Below, piece by piece: positions 8,820 through 18,015 of a stretch of 64,000 nucleotides of DNA (within the stretch, counting starts at the first letter, position 1; each line of letters starts with the position of its first letter). The notes beneath the pieces were generated by a model. The model was not told the origin of the DNA. It saw nothing but the letters and a program-made list of their open reading frames with translations, and ran no database searches. Source of the stretch: Streptomyces sp. NBC_01431 (lineage in GTDB: Bacteria > Actinomycetota > Actinomycetes > Streptomycetales > Streptomycetaceae); assembly GCF_036231355.1 (NCBI RefSeq), contig NZ_CP109496.1, positions 558,001 to 622,000 of the forward strand, read 5' to 3'. The position numbers were made by a program, and so were the translations under genes.

Positions 8820-10706
8820 ATGGGTACCCCCTACATACGCGGCACGGCACGAAGAGCCCTGACCGGCCTCGCGTCGCTGTCGCTCGTCACCGGTGCCATG
8901 GTCGCCGTCGTCGCACCCCAGGCGGCCGCCGCCCCGGTCCCGGATACGGCGAATGGCCACACGGTCACCAACCCGTACAGCCCCGCCTACCAGCACAGCT
9001 ACCGGCACGGTGTCGTGCCGACCGCGCAGCAGAACGCCAAGATGAAGTCCTGGCAGGCCACCCACGCCTCGCGGAACGCCGCGACCGGCCCCGAGACGCT
9101 GTCCTACGGCGGCGGCATCGACGGCATCGGCGTCCAGAGCGGACACTCGAAGGTCTACCTCGTCTTCTACGGAACCCAGTGGGGGGCGCAGAGCACGGAT
9201 GGCAACGGGAACGCCAAGTTCTCGGGTGACTCGGCCGGAGCCGCGGGTGCGGCCCAGCAGATGTTCAAGGGCATCGGCACCGGCAACGAGCTGTGGTCCG
9301 CCGACCTGACCCAGTGGTGCGACGGCCCCAACGTGGCGGCGGGCGCGACCAGTTGCCCCTCGAACGCCAACTTCGTCCCGTACCAGAGCGGTGGCGTGCT
9401 GTCCGGCGTGTGGTACGACAACGCGGCCGCGTCACCCAGCGCCGCGTCCGGGCACCAGCTCGGCCAGGAGGCCGTCAACGCCGCCGCCCACTTCGGCAAC
9501 ACCACGGCCGCCTCGAACCGCGACGCCTACTACGTGATCCTGTCCCCGCACGGCACCAACCCGGACAGCTACCAGGGCCAGTACTGCGCCTGGCACGACT
9601 ACAACGGTGACAGCACGCTGACCGGCGGCGCGGTGAACTCGCCTTATGGCGACGTCGCGTTCAGCAACCAGCCGTACAACATCGACTCGGGCTCCGGCTG
9701 CGGCGTCGGCTTCGTCAACTCGCCCGGAACCCTCGACGGCTGGACCATGACGCTCGGCCACGAGTGGCACGAGATGATGTCGGACCAGAACCCGGCCGGC
9801 GGCTGGACCAACCACACCGGCAGCTCCTACGACGGCCAGGAGAACTCCGACGAGTGCGCCTGGCTCAACCCCGGAACCGCGGGTGGAGCGGCCAACGTCA
9901 CCATGGGCACCGGCACCTTCGCCGAGCAGGCCAGCTGGTCCAACGACACCAACGCGTGTGCCATCTCGCACCCGATCGTCGGCGGCGGATCGACCGGCAA
10001 CACCGTGACGGTCACCAACCCGGGCGCCCAGAGCACCACGGTCAACACCGCCGTCTCGCTGAAGGTCAACGCCTCCGACTCGGCGAGCGGACAGACCCTG
10101 ACCTACTCGGCCACCGGCCTCCCGGCCGGCCTGTCGATCAACTCCTCCACCGGACTGATCAGCGGCACCGTCACCACCGTCGGCAACTCCTCGGTGAGCG
10201 TCACGGCCAAGGACTCCACCGGCGCCTCGGGCAGCACGTCGTTCGGCTGGACCGTCTCCGCGGCAGGCGGAGGGGGCGTCACCAACGGCGGCTTCGAAAC
10301 CGGCACTCTGTCCGGCTGGACCGCCAGCGGCAGCGCCACGGCCAGCAGCGCGGCGGCCCACAGCGGCAGCTACGGCGCGATGATCGGCTCGGCCAACCCG
10401 ACCAACACGTCCTCGATCGCCCAGACCTTCACGGCGCCCAGCGGCTCCTCCACGGTCTCCTTCTCGTACAACGTCACCTGCCCCGACACCGTGACGTACG
10501 ACTGGGCGACGGCGACCCTCAAGGACAACACCACCGGCACGACCACCACCGTCCTCGCCAAGACCTGCACCCAGGGCGCGGGCTGGAAGCAGGCCTCCGG
10601 GTCCCTGACCGCGGGCCACAGCTACACGCTCACCCTCACCAGCAAGGACGACAACTACGCCGGTGACGCGACCTACACCTACTACGACGACGTGACCGTG
10701 TCCTGA
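8820..10706 (+). CDS. Large secreted protein with Ig-like and carbohydrate-binding-like domains
   Basis: A 628-residue exported protein. A signal peptide (ALTGLASLSLVTGAMVAVVA, cleavage near AAA-APVPD) precedes a Ser/Gly/Asn-rich catalytic-looking domain. That domain contains GHEWHEMMSDQ (His314, Glu315, Glu318), then an acidic DECAW segment, reminiscent of zinc peptidase-like HExxE sites. A He_PIG-type immunoglobulin repeat follows (LTYSATGLPAGLSINSSTG). The C-terminus is a jelly-roll-like module (NGGFETGTLSGWTASGS) typical of sugar-binding tails. The start ATG was chosen for the ribosome site and signal peptide; the frame is open upstream without coding character. Peptidase activity is a guess; export and modular build are clear. 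A perfect hairpin follows. Confidence 0.85.
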   Translation: MGTPYIRGTARRALTGLASLSLVTGAMVAVVAPQAAAAPVPDTANGHTVTNPYSPAYQHSYRHGVVPTAQQNAKMKSWQATHASRNAATGPETLSYGGGIDGIGVQSGHSKVYLVFYGTQWGAQSTDGNGNAKFSGDSAGAAGAAQQMFKGIGTGNELWSADLTQWCDGPNVAAGATSCPSNANFVPYQSGGVLSGVWYDNAAASPSAASGHQLGQEAVNAAAHFGNTTAASNRDAYYVILSPHGTNPDSYQGQYCAWHDYNGDSTLTGGAVNSPYGDVAFSNQPYNIDSGSGCGVGFVNSPGTLDGWTMTLGHEWHEMMSDQNPAGGWTNHTGSSYDGQENSDECAWLNPGTAGGAANVTMGTGTFAEQASWSNDTNACAISHPIVGGGSTGNTVTVTNPGAQSTTVNTAVSLKVNASDSASGQTLTYSATGLPAGLSINSSTGLISGTVTTVGNSSVSVTAKDSTGASGSTSFGWTVSAAGGGGVTNGGFETGTLSGWTASGSATASSAAAHSGSYGAMIGSANPTNTSSIAQTFTAPSGSSTVSFSYNVTCPDTVTYDWATATLKDNTTGTTTTVLAKTCTQGAGWKQASGSLTAGHSYTLTLTSKDDNYAGDATYTYYDDVTVS

Positions 10707-10719
10707 CGCGATCACGACC

Positions 10720-10749
10720 GCGGGGGCGGGCCGGTCGGCCCGCCCCCGC
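10720..10749 (+). terminator. Perfect 13-bp hairpin terminator
   Basis: GCGGGGGCGGGCC (10720-10732) and GGCCCGCCCCCGC (10737-10749) form a perfect stem with the tetraloop GGTC, 13 bases past the stop of the Ig-domain protein. No U-tract follows, as is usual for streptomycete terminators. Confidence 0.85.
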
Positions 10750-10789
10750 ACTCATCGGTACCAGTCGAGGTCCCTCCCCTGGAGAAACC

Positions 10790-11284
10790 ATGACTCCTCG
10801 ACCGTTTCAGCGCCGCGCCGCGCACCGCGTCGGAGCGGCGCTCGCCGTCGCTCTCGTGGTCGGTGCGGTCAACGGCTGCTCGCCATCGGGCAGTTCGCCA
10901 CCCCCGCCGGTACCCGGTGACGCGTCCGCTCGTGTCCCGGGGGCATCGGCTTCGGCGTCGGCCCGGACGATCACCCTTGACGAGCACGCCGCAGGCACGG
11001 TCATCAAGGTGAGTGTGGGCACGAGGGTGCTGATCCGGCTGCACAGCACGTACTGGTCCGTGCCCACCAGCTCCGACACTCAGACACTGGCCCCCGTCGG
11101 CAAGAGCGGCAGCATACCCACGGGGACCTGCGAGCCGGGCGCGGGCTGCGGCATCGCCGCCGCCGACTTCACCGCCCGCCGGACAGGCGCGGCGCAGGTC
11201 GTGGCCCACCGCAACTCCTGCGGTGAAGCGCGGCGTTGCGGGCCGGGCCAGGGCAGTTACGCCGTCACGGTGCAGGTCAGCTGA
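10790..11284 (+). CDS. Small lipoprotein, possibly chagasin-like
   Basis: A 164-residue lipoprotein. An Arg-rich N-terminus and hydrophobic stretch lead to a lipobox (VVGAVNGC, lipidated Cys at about 27), then a Ser/Pro linker. The mature part is a beta-rich domain (TITLDEHAAGTVIKVSVGTR, later STYWSVP and GSYAVTVQVS). The opening pattern resembles I42 chagasin-type cysteine-protease inhibitors, though the usual NPTTGY and GxGG motifs are not intact. The four cysteines at CEPGAGC and NSCGEARRC could form disulfides. It would be anchored outside the membrane. It starts 83 bases after the preceding secreted protein and past its terminator, so it probably has its own promoter. Confidence 0.8.
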   Translation: MTPRPFQRRAAHRVGAALAVALVVGAVNGCSPSGSSPPPPVPGDASARVPGASASASARTITLDEHAAGTVIKVSVGTRVLIRLHSTYWSVPTSSDTQTLAPVGKSGSIPTGTCEPGAGCGIAAADFTARRTGAAQVVAHRNSCGEARRCGPGQGSYAVTVQVS

Positions 11285-11608
11285 CGCAGGTCGGGTCATG
11301 GCAGTGCACCCGTAAAGGTTCCTGGATGGCCCGTCTCCGACCATCACCACATGCACGCCGCCAAAGCGACGAGTCGGCGCATATCGTCGGCGTATCGAAG
11401 TCCCCGGAATCAGCTGGTGACGACCGCGTAGGGCCGATGCCCCGGCGAATCTCTCTGGCCGGGCTACAGGTGATCGCGGGCCTGGCAGCGTGTCCGCCGA
11501 GCCCATACCTCCCGGTTGGTATGAGATCCGGGTGGCCGCCGCGTGGCAGGGTTGTCAGCCGCATACTCATGGTGCGGCCGGTTCGCGGGGGCAGGAGGGG
11601 GCTGTTCA
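11285..11608. other. Intergenic region upstream of SARP regulator
   Basis: This 324-bp gap carries no convincing gene. An inverted repeat ATACC (11505-11509) / GGTAT (11518-11522) lies about 90 bases before the regulator start and could be an operator. A GCAGGAGGGGG ribosome site ends at about 11601. Confidence 0.4.
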
Positions 11609-14600
11609 ATGCTCACGTTCAGGGTGCTCGGTCCCTTGGAAGTGGCGGGGAACGGCGGGCCCGTCGAAGTGCAGGGACCTCAGCGCCGCATGATGCTCGC
11701 ACGACTGCTGGCCGCGCAGGGCCAGGTGGTGTCCGTCGAGAGCCTCATAGACGGGCTCTGGGACGGGGAGCCACCGCTGCGCGCCACGGGCGTCCTGCGG
11801 ACCGTCGTCTTCGGGCTGCGCAAGGCGCTGGAGCCGGACCGGCGCCCGCGTACACCGCCACGGCTGCTGGTATCCGCCCCCACCGGCTATGCCCTGCGGG
11901 CACCCGAAGAAGCGGTGGACGCCTGGCGTTTCGAGGCGGCGGTGCGGGTGACCCGCGCGAACGGCACTCCCCCGAAGGCAGTGCTGCAACAGCTCGACCA
12001 CGCGCTGGCGTTGTGGCGCGGCCCCGCCTACGCCGAGTTCGCCACCGCGCGCTGGGCCGCACGGGAGGCGGCCCGGCTCGAAGAGCTCCGCGCACGGGCG
12101 GTGGAGCAGCGGGCCCAGGCGCTGCTCTCGCTCGGCCGTGCCGCCGAACCGCTGCCCGACCTCGAAGCGCAGGTCCTCGACCACCCGCTGCGTGAGGAGA
12201 GCTGGCGACTGCTCGCGCTGGCCCTCTATCAGGCCGGGCGCCAGGGTGACTCGCTCGCGGCGCTGCGCCGCGTCAGGCGCGTGCTCATGAAGGACCTCGG
12301 AGTGGAGCCCGGTGCGGAACTGCGTCGCCTGGAGGCCGACGTCCTCGCCCAGGCGCCGCGCCTGGAACCGGCCGCCGCCCGGCCCGCCGCCCGGCTCACC
12401 CCCTCGGTCGCCCTCCCCGCCGCCCCGCCCTTCGTGGGGCGCGCGGACGAACTGGCGCGCCTTGAGGCGACCGCGGAGGTTACCGCCGCCGGGCGGCTGG
12501 CCCTGGCCCTGGTCACCGGCGAGCCCGGGGTGGGCAAGACAAAGCTGGTCGAGCAGGTCAGCGAAGGGCTCGCCCAGCGCGGCTGGACCTGTGTGCGGGG
12601 GCGCTGTCCGGAGAGCGGCGGCGCACCGGCCGCCTGGCCCTGGACCGAGCTTCTGTCCGAACTCGCCGACGCAGGCCACGAGCCGCCCCCCGAAACGGCC
12701 CGGGTGCTGGCCCCGCTGCTGGAGGACGCGTCCGAGCACACCTCCCACGACGCGACGGGCGGCCGTTTCCGGATGCGTCACGCGGTCGTCAACCACCTCA
12801 CCGCCACGGCCCGTTCGGCCCCGCTGCTGATCGTCATCGAGGACCTGCACCGGGCCGATGAGGAGACCCTCGACCTGCTGGCCCACCTCGTCGACGGCGC
12901 CGCCAGAGCGCCGATCATGGTCGTAACGACTCTCCGGCACCACGAGGAGTCACCCGGGCTGCGCAACGCGCTGGGCCAGCTCGCTCGCTGCGCCCCGGTC
13001 CGCGTCGAGCTGGCGGGCCTCTCCGAGGAGGCCGTGGCCGAACTCCTGTGGTCCGGGGCTCCCGAATTGGACGAGGCGACGGTCAGGGCGATCGCCGAGC
13101 GGACCGGGGGCAACGCTTTCTTCGTATGCGAGACCGCGCGGCTGATCAGTGCGGCGGGGGCCGAGGACGCTCTCTCTCAAGTGCCCGCCGGGGTACACGC
13201 CGTGGTCCGGCAGCGCCTCGCCCGACTGCCCGAGACCGCCCAGGCCCTGCTGCGGCAGGCCACCGTGCTCGGCCGCGAAGTTGACCTGGACGTCCTGACC
13301 GCCATGACCGACAGCGACCCCGAGACCGTGGCCACCGCCGTTGAGGCGGCCCTGGCCGCGGGGTTGCTCGTGGAGGACGGCCCCGACCAGGTGCGCTTCG
13401 TGCACATCCTGGTGCGCGACGCACTGTACGAGGAGGCCCCGAAACTGCGCCGCGCGCGCTGGCACGCGCGAGCCGGCACCGAGATCCAGCGGCTGCGCCC
13501 CACCGAAGTGAGCCTGCTGGCCTACCACTTCCTGGCAGCCGGTGACCGGGCCAGCGCCCCGCGCGCCGCACGGTATGCGAGGGCGGCCGCGGAACAGGCC
13601 ACCTGGCGGTTCGCCCACCACGAGGCGGCCCGGCTGTGGCAGGAGGCGGTCGCCGCCCACGACCGCTCGCAGGTCCACGACGAACGAACCCGCCTCAGCC
13701 TCATCATGGGCATGATCAGAGCGCTCGCCCTGGCCGGTGATGTGGTCACCGCCCGCGAGCGGCGCAACGCGGCCATCGCCGACGCCGAGAAGCTCGGCGA
13801 CCCCGCGCTCACCGCGGACCTGCTCTCCGCTTTCGACGTACCGACCATCTGGACCAACCGCCGTTACGCGGCCAAGGACGACCACGTCGTGGCCGCGGCC
13901 GAGCGCGTCCTGAACCTCCTGCCCCCGCGCGCCGAGGAAGCGCGCTGCCGTGTGCTCACCACTCTGGCCCTGGAACTCGATGGCACCCAGGACGACCGGG
14001 GTCGGCAGGCCGCGCACCAGGCCGAGGCCCTCGCTCGCGGCCTGGACCGGCCGGATCTGCTGGCACAGGCCCTCAACGCCCGGCACGCGCACGCCTACCA
14101 CCGCGCGGGGCTCGCCCGCGAACGCCTTGCCATCGGCCGCGAGCTACTGGCCCTCGGGGTCCGCCACGAGCTGGCCGCCGTCGAGGTCCTTGGCCATGTG
14201 ATCCTCGCCCAGGCACATGCCGCACTCGCCGAGCCGGAGACGGCCGATGAACACGCCGACGCGGTCGAGCGGTTGGCAGACCGCTACGATCTGCCGCTGC
14301 CGGGGACGCTGCTCGGCTGGTACCGCGCGATGCGGGTGTCGATCGCGGGCCGGTTCACAGAGGCCGACACCGCCTACCGCCGGACCACCGAGCGGCTCGG
14401 CGAGTCCTGGATGTGGGGCATCGAACGCGATCTGCTGCACTTCGCCCTCTTCTGCCTCTACATCCAGAACGGCACCCTGCTCGACCTGGCAGGAGAGGCC
14501 GACGAGCAGTACCAGCGCTGGGGCTCCAACTACGCCCGTGGCAAGGCCCTGATGCTGCTGGCCGAGGGCCACACCGCGCAGGCGCGCGCTGTCACCTCGG

Positions 14601-14926
14601 CCGCGCGTGAGCTGCCCCGCGACTACCTGCTGGAGGCCCGCCTCGGCCTCGCCGCCATTTTGGCCGTGTCCCTCGACGATCGGGAGATGGCCGCGTCGGT
14701 CTACGAGGAACTCCTGCCCGCCGCCGACTGCCTGGCCGGAGCGGGCAGCGGCGTGGTGACCCTCGGCCCGGTGTCCCACTACCTCGGCGAGCTCGCCCAC
14801 TGCCTGGGCCGACCGGAACAGGCAGCGGCGCACCACCGCCAAGCGCTCGGCATCGCCGAGCGAACGGGGGCCCCGCACTGGGCCGAAGCCGCCCGTACCG
14901 CTCTCACCCGCAGCGGACACGGCTGA
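11609..14926 (+). CDS. AfsR/SARP-type regulator with AAA ATPase and TPR domains
   Basis: A 1105-residue transcriptional activator of the large SARP class, usually controlling secondary metabolism or development. It has an N-terminal OmpR-like winged helix (MLTFRVLGPLEVAG to about 95) and a bacterial activation domain (BTAD, about 100-245). An AAA/STAND ATPase follows, with Walker A GEPGVGKT at about 304-311 and the Walker B-like LLIVIEDLHRADE. The long helical, TPR-like C-terminus ends near AERTGAPHWAEAARTALTR. The ATG at 11609 is preceded by an excellent ribosome site; an upstream in-frame extension is not family-like. No biosynthetic cluster is adjacent, so targets cannot be named. Confidence 0.93.
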   Translation: MLTFRVLGPLEVAGNGGPVEVQGPQRRMMLARLLAAQGQVVSVESLIDGLWDGEPPLRATGVLRTVVFGLRKALEPDRRPRTPPRLLVSAPTGYALRAPEEAVDAWRFEAAVRVTRANGTPPKAVLQQLDHALALWRGPAYAEFATARWAAREAARLEELRARAVEQRAQALLSLGRAAEPLPDLEAQVLDHPLREESWRLLALALYQAGRQGDSLAALRRVRRVLMKDLGVEPGAELRRLEADVLAQAPRLEPAAARPAARLTPSVALPAAPPFVGRADELARLEATAEVTAAGRLALALVTGEPGVGKTKLVEQVSEGLAQRGWTCVRGRCPESGGAPAAWPWTELLSELADAGHEPPPETARVLAPLLEDASEHTSHDATGGRFRMRHAVVNHLTATARSAPLLIVIEDLHRADEETLDLLAHLVDGAARAPIMVVTTLRHHEESPGLRNALGQLARCAPVRVELAGLSEEAVAELLWSGAPELDEATVRAIAERTGGNAFFVCETARLISAAGAEDALSQVPAGVHAVVRQRLARLPETAQALLRQATVLGREVDLDVLTAMTDSDPETVATAVEAALAAGLLVEDGPDQVRFVHILVRDALYEEAPKLRRARWHARAGTEIQRLRPTEVSLLAYHFLAAGDRASAPRAARYARAAAEQATWRFAHHEAARLWQEAVAAHDRSQVHDERTRLSLIMGMIRALALAGDVVTARERRNAAIADAEKLGDPALTADLLSAFDVPTIWTNRRYAAKDDHVVAAAERVLNLLPPRAEEARCRVLTTLALELDGTQDDRGRQAAHQAEALARGLDRPDLLAQALNARHAHAYHRAGLARERLAIGRELLALGVRHELAAVEVLGHVILAQAHAALAEPETADEHADAVERLADRYDLPLPGTLLGWYRAMRVSIAGRFTEADTAYRRTTERLGESWMWGIERDLLHFALFCLYIQNGTLLDLAGEADEQYQRWGSNYARGKALMLLAEGHTAQARAVTSAARELPRDYLLEARLGLAAILAVSLDDREMAASVYEELLPAADCLAGAGSGVVTLGPVSHYLGELAHCLGRPEQAAAHHRQALGIAERTGAPHWAEAARTALTRSGHG

Positions 14927-15267
14927 GGGCCGCCAGTACCGGGAACTTGGCTGCCGCAACCGCGAACGTATCCCGGCCTCCGTCGTACATGGCGATGGAG
15001 CCAAGGACTGGTCGGTGGGCGGCGGTGGGGCGGTTGGTGTCGTACCGGTTGGTGGGTACGGGCGGCAGCACGACCGTCGAATGGCTCTTGCCTCCGTCTC
15101 GCGTCCTCTCTGCTCTGGCCTCCTCTGGTCTGCGTTGCTCTCAACCCCGTGCATTTCGAGCCAACTTGAGGGCTATGGGACCGAGCGCCATCCGAGATAT
15201 TGTCATGTCCGCGATGAACTTGTTTACTGCGGGCAGCAGCTGAGACTCAAGGAGGCGCAGCAGTCTC
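14927..15267. other. Intergenic region upstream of snapalysin gene
   Basis: This 341-bp gap shows a pyrimidine-rich tract (about 15080-15140) and a comparatively AT-rich stretch (15180-15225), where the promoter of the protease gene probably lies. A ribosome site (AAGGAGG, near 15249) precedes the ATG at 15268. The LysR regulator usually divergent from snpA in Streptomyces is absent. Confidence 0.45.
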
Positions 15268-15858
15268 ATGAGCAAGCGAACCGCCGTCCTGACGGCACTC
15301 ATCCCGGCCTTGCTGAGCACCACGGTCGGCTTCTCTTCCGCTCACCCCGCGCCGCGCCCGCCCGCAGCGGTGGTCACCCTCACCTATGACGCCGGCGCGG
15401 CCGGTCCGTGGGCGGACTCGGTCGAGCAGGCCATTCAGAACTGGAACGACGCGGTGCACAACGTGCACTTGGAACCGGCGAGCACCCCCGGCTCGGCCGA
15501 CTACGTCTACGAGGCGACCAGTGGCTGGCCGCAGACCACGTTGGGGCCGATCTTTCCCGGTGGCAACGGTGACGTACAGCTGGGCCAGCAAGCGGTGGAC
15601 GAGGGTTACGACGCGACCCGGATCACGGCGCACGAGACCGGACACGTCCTCGGGCTGCCCGACGACTACAGCGGCCCGTGCTCGGAGCTCATGTCCGGCC
15701 ACGGCCCCGGCACGTCCTGCACGAACGCCAAGCCCGACGCGGCCGAGGCGGCGCAGGTCGACAGCAACTACGCCCCCGGCATGGCTGCGACCCGCCGCCA
15801 GCACCACCAAGTGGTGATCGACATCTGGTCCGGCCGGGCCCTCGCCGGCCCGCGCTGA
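15268..15858 (+). CDS. snpA: Snapalysin-type small secreted metalloprotease (M7)
   Basis: A 196-residue secreted zinc protease of the snapalysin family, which hydrolyses peptide bonds in milk proteins and similar substrates outside the cell. It has a signal peptide (residues 1 to about 25, ending near FSSA-HPAP). The domain motifs are VTLTYDAGAAGPWADSVEQA and NWNDAVHNV. The diagnostic extended zinc motif HETGHVLGLPD gives two His ligands, catalytic Glu and Asp as third ligand. A CSELMSG turn with a Cys pair follows. Length and order match the family apart from a short pro-region. The usual regulator gene is not beside it. Confidence 0.93.
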   Translation: MSKRTAVLTALIPALLSTTVGFSSAHPAPRPPAAVVTLTYDAGAAGPWADSVEQAIQNWNDAVHNVHLEPASTPGSADYVYEATSGWPQTTLGPIFPGGNGDVQLGQQAVDEGYDATRITAHETGHVLGLPDDYSGPCSELMSGHGPGTSCTNAKPDAAEAAQVDSNYAPGMAATRRQHHQVVIDIWSGRALAGPR

Positions 15859-16242
15859 ACGGCGTCACAGCGCGCTACGTGTATTGACCCGCAGGGTTGT
15901 TCACGCGGGTGATGGGTGGCTTGCCGCCCGAAACGGCGACGGCAGGGAGCCAGGCGGCTGCCCGGCGCGGCGGATGTACGGATCCGCCCCGGCTTTCGCA
16001 GCAGCGGGCCGGGGCATACCGTCGCGGCGCCCCGGCTCCGGCCCGCCTGGGCCACCAGCACGTTCGCGCGCCCGCGCCGAGGCAGCACCGGTTGGCGCTA
16101 CCTCGGCGCGCGATCTGCTGCGGCCGCTGACTGGGGGGCAGTCAGTACGCGCCCATGGATGGGCTCAGCCACCGCGCCTCCAGCGGTGGGAACGGACGCC
16201 ACCGCACATCCAGCCCCCCGACCGCCAAACCCGGCGAACCTG
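15859..16242. other. Intergenic region, no gene recognised
   Basis: Several open frames cross this stretch but none has a ribosome site, family pattern or consistent codon bias. They arise from GC-rich sequence that runs into the tandem repeat starting near 16243. Confidence 0.5.
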
Positions 16243-16422
16243 CTACGGAGCCGGATGGCTCCTTCCACCGCTGACGGCTGCCCTGATCCGCGGCCGGATA
16301 GCCCCTTCCACCGTTGGCGCCGCGAACGTGATCCGCAGCCGGACGCCCCTCCCACCCTTGGCACTGTCTGTCTGATCCGTAGCCGGACGACCCTCCCACC
16401 CTTGGCACTGTCTGTCTGACCT
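16243..16422. repeat. Four imperfect ~44-bp tandem repeats
   Basis: The anchor CCGGA recurs at 16251, 16294, 16339 and 16383 (periods 43, 45, 44). Each unit continues with a CCCCTTCCACC or CCCTCCCACC block. The last two units are almost identical and share CCCACCCTTGGCACTGTCTG. The array ends about 220 bases before the GST gene. The period is not a multiple of three and units differ in length, arguing against protein coding. Confidence 0.75.
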
Positions 16423-16643
16423 GATGGTTTGCGCGGCCCATTCCCTTCTGGCGCCCGGACCGGCCCGCCGCATGGACGATTCCGGGGTCAGGGCAACCGG
16501 GCGCGCCAGGGCCTCAACGAGCGCGTCGCGCTGAGAGTCGGGACTCTTGTCTTGGGTGCGGACGCGTGCTGGGCGCTGACGCTCCCCTAGCCGAGCCGGG
16601 CGCCGACTAGGAGCCTGGAAGCCTGAACAGGGGTTTCTTACCT

Positions 16644-17636
16644 ATGAGCTATGTGAATCCCGGCAGTTCCTACACGCGGGACAGCCGGTACATCACCACT
16701 CGGATCACTGCCGACGGGCGCGACGGATATCCCGTCGAACCTGGCCGGTACCGGCTGGTGGTCAGCCGGGCCTGCCCGTGGGCCAGCCGGGCGGTCATCG
16801 TGCGGCGGCTGCTCGGGCTGGAAAGCGCGCTGCCGATGGCCGTGGCCGGGCCGACCCACGACGAGCGCAGCTGGACGTTCGACCTGGACCCTGACGGGCG
16901 CGATCCGGTGCTCGGAATCGAACGGCTCCAGGAGGCCTACCTCGCCCGCGATCCCGGTTACGACCGCGGCGTCACGGTACCGGCGATCGTCGACGTGCCG
17001 ACCGGCAAGGTGGTGACGAACGACTTCGCTCGGATCACGATCGACATGTCGCTGGAATGGACGGCTCACCATCGTGAAGGGGCCCCGGAGCTCTACCCGC
17101 CAGCGCTGCGGCAAGAGATCGACGCCGTGAGCGAGACGGTTTACAAAGACGTGAACAACGGCGTCTACCGTGCCGGTTTCGCGGGTTCGCAGGAGGCCTA
17201 TGCCTCGGCGTACGCCTCCCTGTTCGCGCGTCTCGACTGGCTCTCGGAACGACTCACGACGTCTCGCTACTTGGTCGGTGACACCATTACCGAGGCGGAC
17301 ATCCGGCTGTTCACCACACTCGTCCGCTTCGACGCGGTCTATCACGGCCACTTCAAGTGCAACCGGCAGAAGCTGTCCGAGATGCCCATTCTCTGGGCCT
17401 ACGCGCGCGACCTGTTCCAGACGCCGGGCTTCGGCGACACAGTCGACTTCGACCACATCAAACGCCACTATTACCTGGTCCACCAGGACATCAACCCGAG
17501 TGGCATCGTGCCGGTGGGCCCGGACTTGTCGGGCTGGCTCGACGCCCACGACCGGGCGTCACTGGGCGGCCGCCCCTTCGGCGGCGGAACCCCGCCCGGC
17601 CCAGTCGCTGCCGAAGAGGCCGTACCGGAGTTGTGA
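16644..17636 (+). CDS. Glutathione S-transferase-like, glutathionyl-hydroquinone reductase family
   Basis: A 330-residue cytosolic enzyme of the ECM4/YqjG (xi-class GST) family, which reduces glutathionyl- or other thiol-conjugated hydroquinones. Seen are the N-terminal thioredoxin-like domain with the catalytic Cys44 in RACPWASR, the family phrase TNDFARITIDM and NNGVYRAGFA, and the helical domain (YLVGDTITEADIRLFTTLVR). A conserved tail includes HIKRHYYLVHQDINPSGIVP. Actinomycetes use mycothiol rather than glutathione, so the natural thiol here is uncertain. ATG at 16644. The gene stands alone, flanked on both sides by tandem repeat tracts. Confidence 0.93.
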   Translation: MSYVNPGSSYTRDSRYITTRITADGRDGYPVEPGRYRLVVSRACPWASRAVIVRRLLGLESALPMAVAGPTHDERSWTFDLDPDGRDPVLGIERLQEAYLARDPGYDRGVTVPAIVDVPTGKVVTNDFARITIDMSLEWTAHHREGAPELYPPALRQEIDAVSETVYKDVNNGVYRAGFAGSQEAYASAYASLFARLDWLSERLTTSRYLVGDTITEADIRLFTTLVRFDAVYHGHFKCNRQKLSEMPILWAYARDLFQTPGFGDTVDFDHIKRHYYLVHQDINPSGIVPVGPDLSGWLDAHDRASLGGRPFGGGTPPGPVAAEEAVPEL

Positions 17637-17802
17637 CGCGTCAGACGGGGCGGCCAGGTGGGCTGGGCCCCGGCGCGGGCGCGTACTGCCAGCCGGACCG
17701 GCCAAACCCGATATGCTTCCCCATCCCAACTGGCCTGACAGCAGCCCTCGTTGAGGAAGAGCCGCCGATCCAGTAAGCGACACGGAGCCCCGAGTCCAGG
17801 GC

Positions 17803-18015
17803 GCGCGTCGCCGGACCGCCAAGCCCGGATCGCGCGTCGCCAGACCGACGGGCCCGGGTCGCGCGTCGCCAGACCGCTAGCAGGCCGGGGCACACCTCCC
17901 CGGACCACCGAGCCCAGGCCCCACCTCCCCGGACCACCAGACCTGGATCGCGCGTCGCCGGGCCACCGGCCCGGGTCGCACCTCCCCGGACCGACACATC
18001 GCCGGTTCACCGGCC
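17803..18015. repeat. ~29-bp imperfect tandem repeat array
   Basis: GCGCGTCGCC recurs at 17803, 17832, 17861 and 17950. CACCTCCCCGGACC-type variants occupy the intervening 29-base positions, giving about seven units of two interleaved types. There are no unique spacers between repeats, so this is a minisatellite, not CRISPR. A 29-base period shifts frame every unit, so it is not protein-coding. Confidence 0.75.

Noticed and set aside
8171..9229. Long plus-strand open frame overlapping the response regulator end and the Ig-domain protein start
   Set aside because: It is out of frame with both genes, Pro/Arg-rich and without a ribosome site; a product of high GC.
9432..10751. 439-codon minus-strand open frame antisense to the Ig-domain secreted protein
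   Set aside because: Its sequence is a Gly/Val/Arg-rich shadow of a well-supported gene with signal peptide and terminator on the plus strand.
15884..16419. Two overlapping plus-strand frames ending in the same LPPLALSV tail
   Set aside because: The shared tail is caused by the 44-bp DNA repeat read in two frames; there is no start signal or family match.
17803..18015. Possible CRISPR array because repeats recur every 29 bases
   Set aside because: Repeats are directly adjacent with no unique spacers, units drift in sequence, and no cas genes are present.
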